Source: a bacterium
Lineage (GTDB): Bacteria; Actinomycetota; Acidimicrobiia; Spongiisociales; UBA11373
Assembly (NCBI GenBank): GCA_013202595.1
Contig: JABMPV010000173.1
Coordinates: forward strand, 1 to 6,313
Direction of reading: 5' to 3'
DNA length: 6,313 nucleotides
Part shown: in pieces, positions 4,922 through 6,313 of the stretch
How positions within the stretch are numbered: position 1 is the stretch's first letter
How the letters are laid out: every line of letters begins with the position of its first letter
The notes under the pieces: model-generated
The model's input: the letters and a program-made list of their open reading frames with translations, nothing else
The model's database searches: none
What the model was told of the DNA's origin: nothing
Made by a program: the position numbers and the translations under genes

Positions 4922-5839
4922 TCAGGCGCCCGGTCGACTTGCAGCTCGGGATTTCACCCTCGCCTCGAGGCGATCGGTCACAGCCACGCCGAGGAGGATC
5001 AGCGCCCCGCCGACGACGATCCCGGTCTGGAGCAACTCGTCGACCAGCACGATCCCGGCCACCACGGCGATCAGCGGGACTATGTACCCGATGGTCGAAG
5101 CGAACGATGCCGAGATCCGCCTGAGCAGCCAGTAGTAGGCGACGAAGGGCACGAATGTGGAGACGAGCCCCATATAGAGCAGAAGGAGCCACGATCCGCC
5201 ATCGGGCACGGCGGGGCCGCCCTCGGCCACCAGCGTGGCGGCCAGGATCATCGCTGCACCGGCCACGAACTGGACGCCGGCGACCTCGAGCGTCTCATAC
5301 CCATCGACGTGCTGTTTGGCATACACGCTCCCGGCGGCGATCGAGAACGCGGACGCCAAACCGAGTGCTCCTGCGAGCCCCGGCCGGCCGCCCGCCACCA
5401 AACCACTGTCGCCCGATGTCAGAAGGATGATCGCACCGGCGAGTCCCAGGGTCATCCCGATGACCTTGGCAGGAGATATCCGATCACCGGGCAGCAAGAA
5501 ATGCGCCATGCCAGCGGTCATCAGTGGGATCAAGGCTCCGGGCAGGGCGACGAACCCCGCTGAGGCGTACTGGAGCGCGATCGTCGACAGGACGAAGGGA
5601 AGCGCAAGACTGGTAAACGCCATCACCAGGCCCACGGTGACCGCGATCCGCCCGGCACGCAGCTGTGATCGAACGGCCAGGTACACGACGATGGCCAACG
5701 CGGCGATCGCAGAGCGAAACAGCACCAGTTCGTACGGGCTCAGGCCTCTGTCGAGGAGCAGCCGGGCAACGGGCGAACCGGAACCCCAGCCGATGCTGGC
5801 GAGGGCGAACGCGACCCAGATCGAGCGTTGCATGACCAT
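4922..5839 (-). CDS. EamA/DMT-superfamily transporter (drug/metabolite exporter type)
   Basis: The product is about 305 residues with ten predicted hydrophobic helices in two repeated EamA halves, the normal size and build of this family. The first half begins SIWVAFALASIGWGSGSPVA and includes LSPYELVLFRSAIAALAIV, the conserved helix 3 region with its Arg, then FVALPGALIPLMTAGMAHFL and VIGMTLGLAGAIILL. The second half includes LASAFSIAAGSVYAKQHV, LYMGLVSTFVPFVAYYWLLR, ASFASTIGYIVPLIAVVAGI and the closing helix VVGGALILLGVAV. Members usually export amino acids, metabolites or drugs across the inner membrane; the substrate cannot be told. The frame is open upstream to 6022, but that part overlaps the ligase gene and is not hydrophobic, so the true start is ATG 5839 or ATG 5833. 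Neither has a good Shine-Dalgarno. It lies 35 bases after the ligase gene and 63 before pirin on the same strand, possibly as one operon. Confidence 0.88.
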   Translation of the reverse strand: MVMQRSIWVAFALASIGWGSGSPVARLLLDRGLSPYELVLFRSAIAALAIVVYLAVRSQLRAGRIAVTVGLVMAFTSLALPFVLSTIALQYASAGFVALPGALIPLMTAGMAHFLLPGDRISPAKVIGMTLGLAGAIILLTSGDSGLVAGGRPGLAGALGLASAFSIAAGSVYAKQHVDGYETLEVAGVQFVAGAAMILAATLVAEGGPAVPDGGSWLLLLYMGLVSTFVPFVAYYWLLRRISASFASTIGYIVPLIAVVAGIVLVDELLQTGIVVGGALILLGVAVTDRLEARVKSRAASRPGA

Positions 5840-5874
5840 GAGGGTAGGTGGAGATGAAGACGCCCCGACCGGCT

Positions 5875-6313
5875 TCAGCCCTTCCACCCGCGATCGATCG
5901 GCCCGGTGGATCGCCACACCTTGGGCACCTTGAATCCGGGGAGACGATTCCTGGCACAGGCTTGGACATCTGCCAGGTGCCCGCGATCGAGGAACACGTC
6001 GGCGACGAGCACCATCCCCCACTCCTCATCCTGCTCCCCGTAGACGCGAGAATCGACCACATCGTCGCAACCGAGCAGCACCTGTTCCACCTCGGCCGGG
6101 TCCACGTTCTCGCCACCGGTCACGACGATGCGATCTGCCCGGCCATGCACCGTCAGGTACCCGTCGACGTCGAGGGACCCCAGATCGGGCATGCGCAGCC
6201 ACGCTTCGCTGCCGATGACAGTCCCCCTGAGATATCCGGGAGACACGATGGGCCCGCGCACCTCGATGCGCCCGATCTCACCCGGCCCGAGGGTCGCCCC
6301 ATCGTCGCCGGTG
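5875..6313 (-). CDS. ANL-superfamily acyl-CoA ligase/synthetase, C-terminal part (partial)
   Basis: The last 145 codons are visible (first full codon at 6312-6310); the gene continues past the window edge. The order is that of AMP-forming ligases: TGDDGATLGPGEIGRIEVRG, then PGYL, then SEAWLRMPDLGSLDVDGYL, where the Asp of MPDLG corresponds to the ribose-binding Asp. The hinge motif GRADRIVVTGGENVDPAEVE follows, then the small C-terminal domain. These enzymes activate a carboxylate with ATP to an acyl-adenylate and pass it to CoA or another acceptor. The GGENVDPAEVE form and the short linker suggest an o-succinylbenzoate-CoA ligase (MenE)-like or medium-chain type, but the substrate is uncertain. 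The end is unusual: where GK is normally followed by ten or so residues, this protein stops at DRGWKG, leaving one lysine next to last. The 35-base gap to the EamA gene suggests shared transcription. Confidence 0.88.
   Translation of the reverse strand, partial: TGDDGATLGPGEIGRIEVRGPIVSPGYLRGTVIGSEAWLRMPDLGSLDVDGYLTVHGRADRIVVTGGENVDPAEVEQVLLGCDDVVDSRVYGEQDEEWGMVLVADVFLDRGHLADVQACARNRLPGFKVPKVWRSTGPIDRGWKG

Noticed and set aside
4883..5563. Plus-strand open frame of 226 codons opposite the EamA gene
   Set aside because: It is antisense to a clear ten-helix transporter and consists of His/Gly/Arg-rich low-complexity sequence without motifs.
5840..6022. N-terminal extension of the EamA transporter to 6022
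   Set aside because: The added 61 residues are Arg/Ser-rich, not hydrophobic, and overlap the ligase gene in another frame; family length fits a start at 5839 or 5833.
1..6313. CRISPR array, tRNA or rRNA genes, transposase or integrase
   Set aside because: No regularly spaced repeats, no cloverleaf-like or rRNA-like stretch, and no recombinase motifs were seen on either strand; the only repeat pair is the two-copy hairpin at 2307 and 3868.

Overview
This 6.3 kb window is high-GC bacterial DNA with dense genes, short intergenic gaps, GTG or TTG starts and strong G/C preference at third codon positions. The protein types (TMEM175-family channel, MgtC/SapB protein, long pirin, EamA exporter, acyl-CoA ligase, several small lipoproteins) fit an actinobacterium-like organism. 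That assignment rests on composition and general resemblance only; there is no rRNA, tRNA or other phylogenetic marker here.

Layout: (1) positions 1-1348, plus strand: the 3' end of an unrecognised gene, a TMEM175/DUF1211 membrane protein that follows it closely, and a small exported lipoprotein whose mature part resembles the M4-protease inhibitor emfourin. (2) 1361-2240, minus strand: a MgtC/SapB family membrane protein preceded by a 66-residue lipoprotein. (3) 2307-3893: a segment of about 1.5 kb bounded by two copies of the same 25-26 bp hairpin-forming repeat. It carries a two-gene toxin-antitoxin-like module (XRE-type HTH protein plus GG(T)A/DxD nucleotidyltransferase) with a well-formed promoter and palindromic operator, then the broken remains of an ECF sigma-factor gene on the opposite strand. 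The right-hand repeat overlaps the stop codon of the pirin gene, so the segment looks like an islet inserted at the 3' end of that gene. (4) 3881-6313, minus strand: pirin, an EamA/DMT exporter and the C-terminal part of an ANL-superfamily acyl-CoA ligase, running in the order ligase, exporter, pirin, with a strong palindrome just upstream of pirin.

The most interesting part is the repeat-bounded islet. Removing it would leave pirin, the small lipoprotein and the MgtC gene in one minus-strand series, which suggests the ancestral arrangement. The islet's module shows the usual marks of autoregulation (overlapping operator and promoter, strong Shine-Dalgarno, 8-base gene overlap). The sigma-factor relic next to it, with an in-frame stop, a frameshift and a truncated end, points to repeated insertion or decay at this spot. 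The rest reads as ordinary chromosomal genes.
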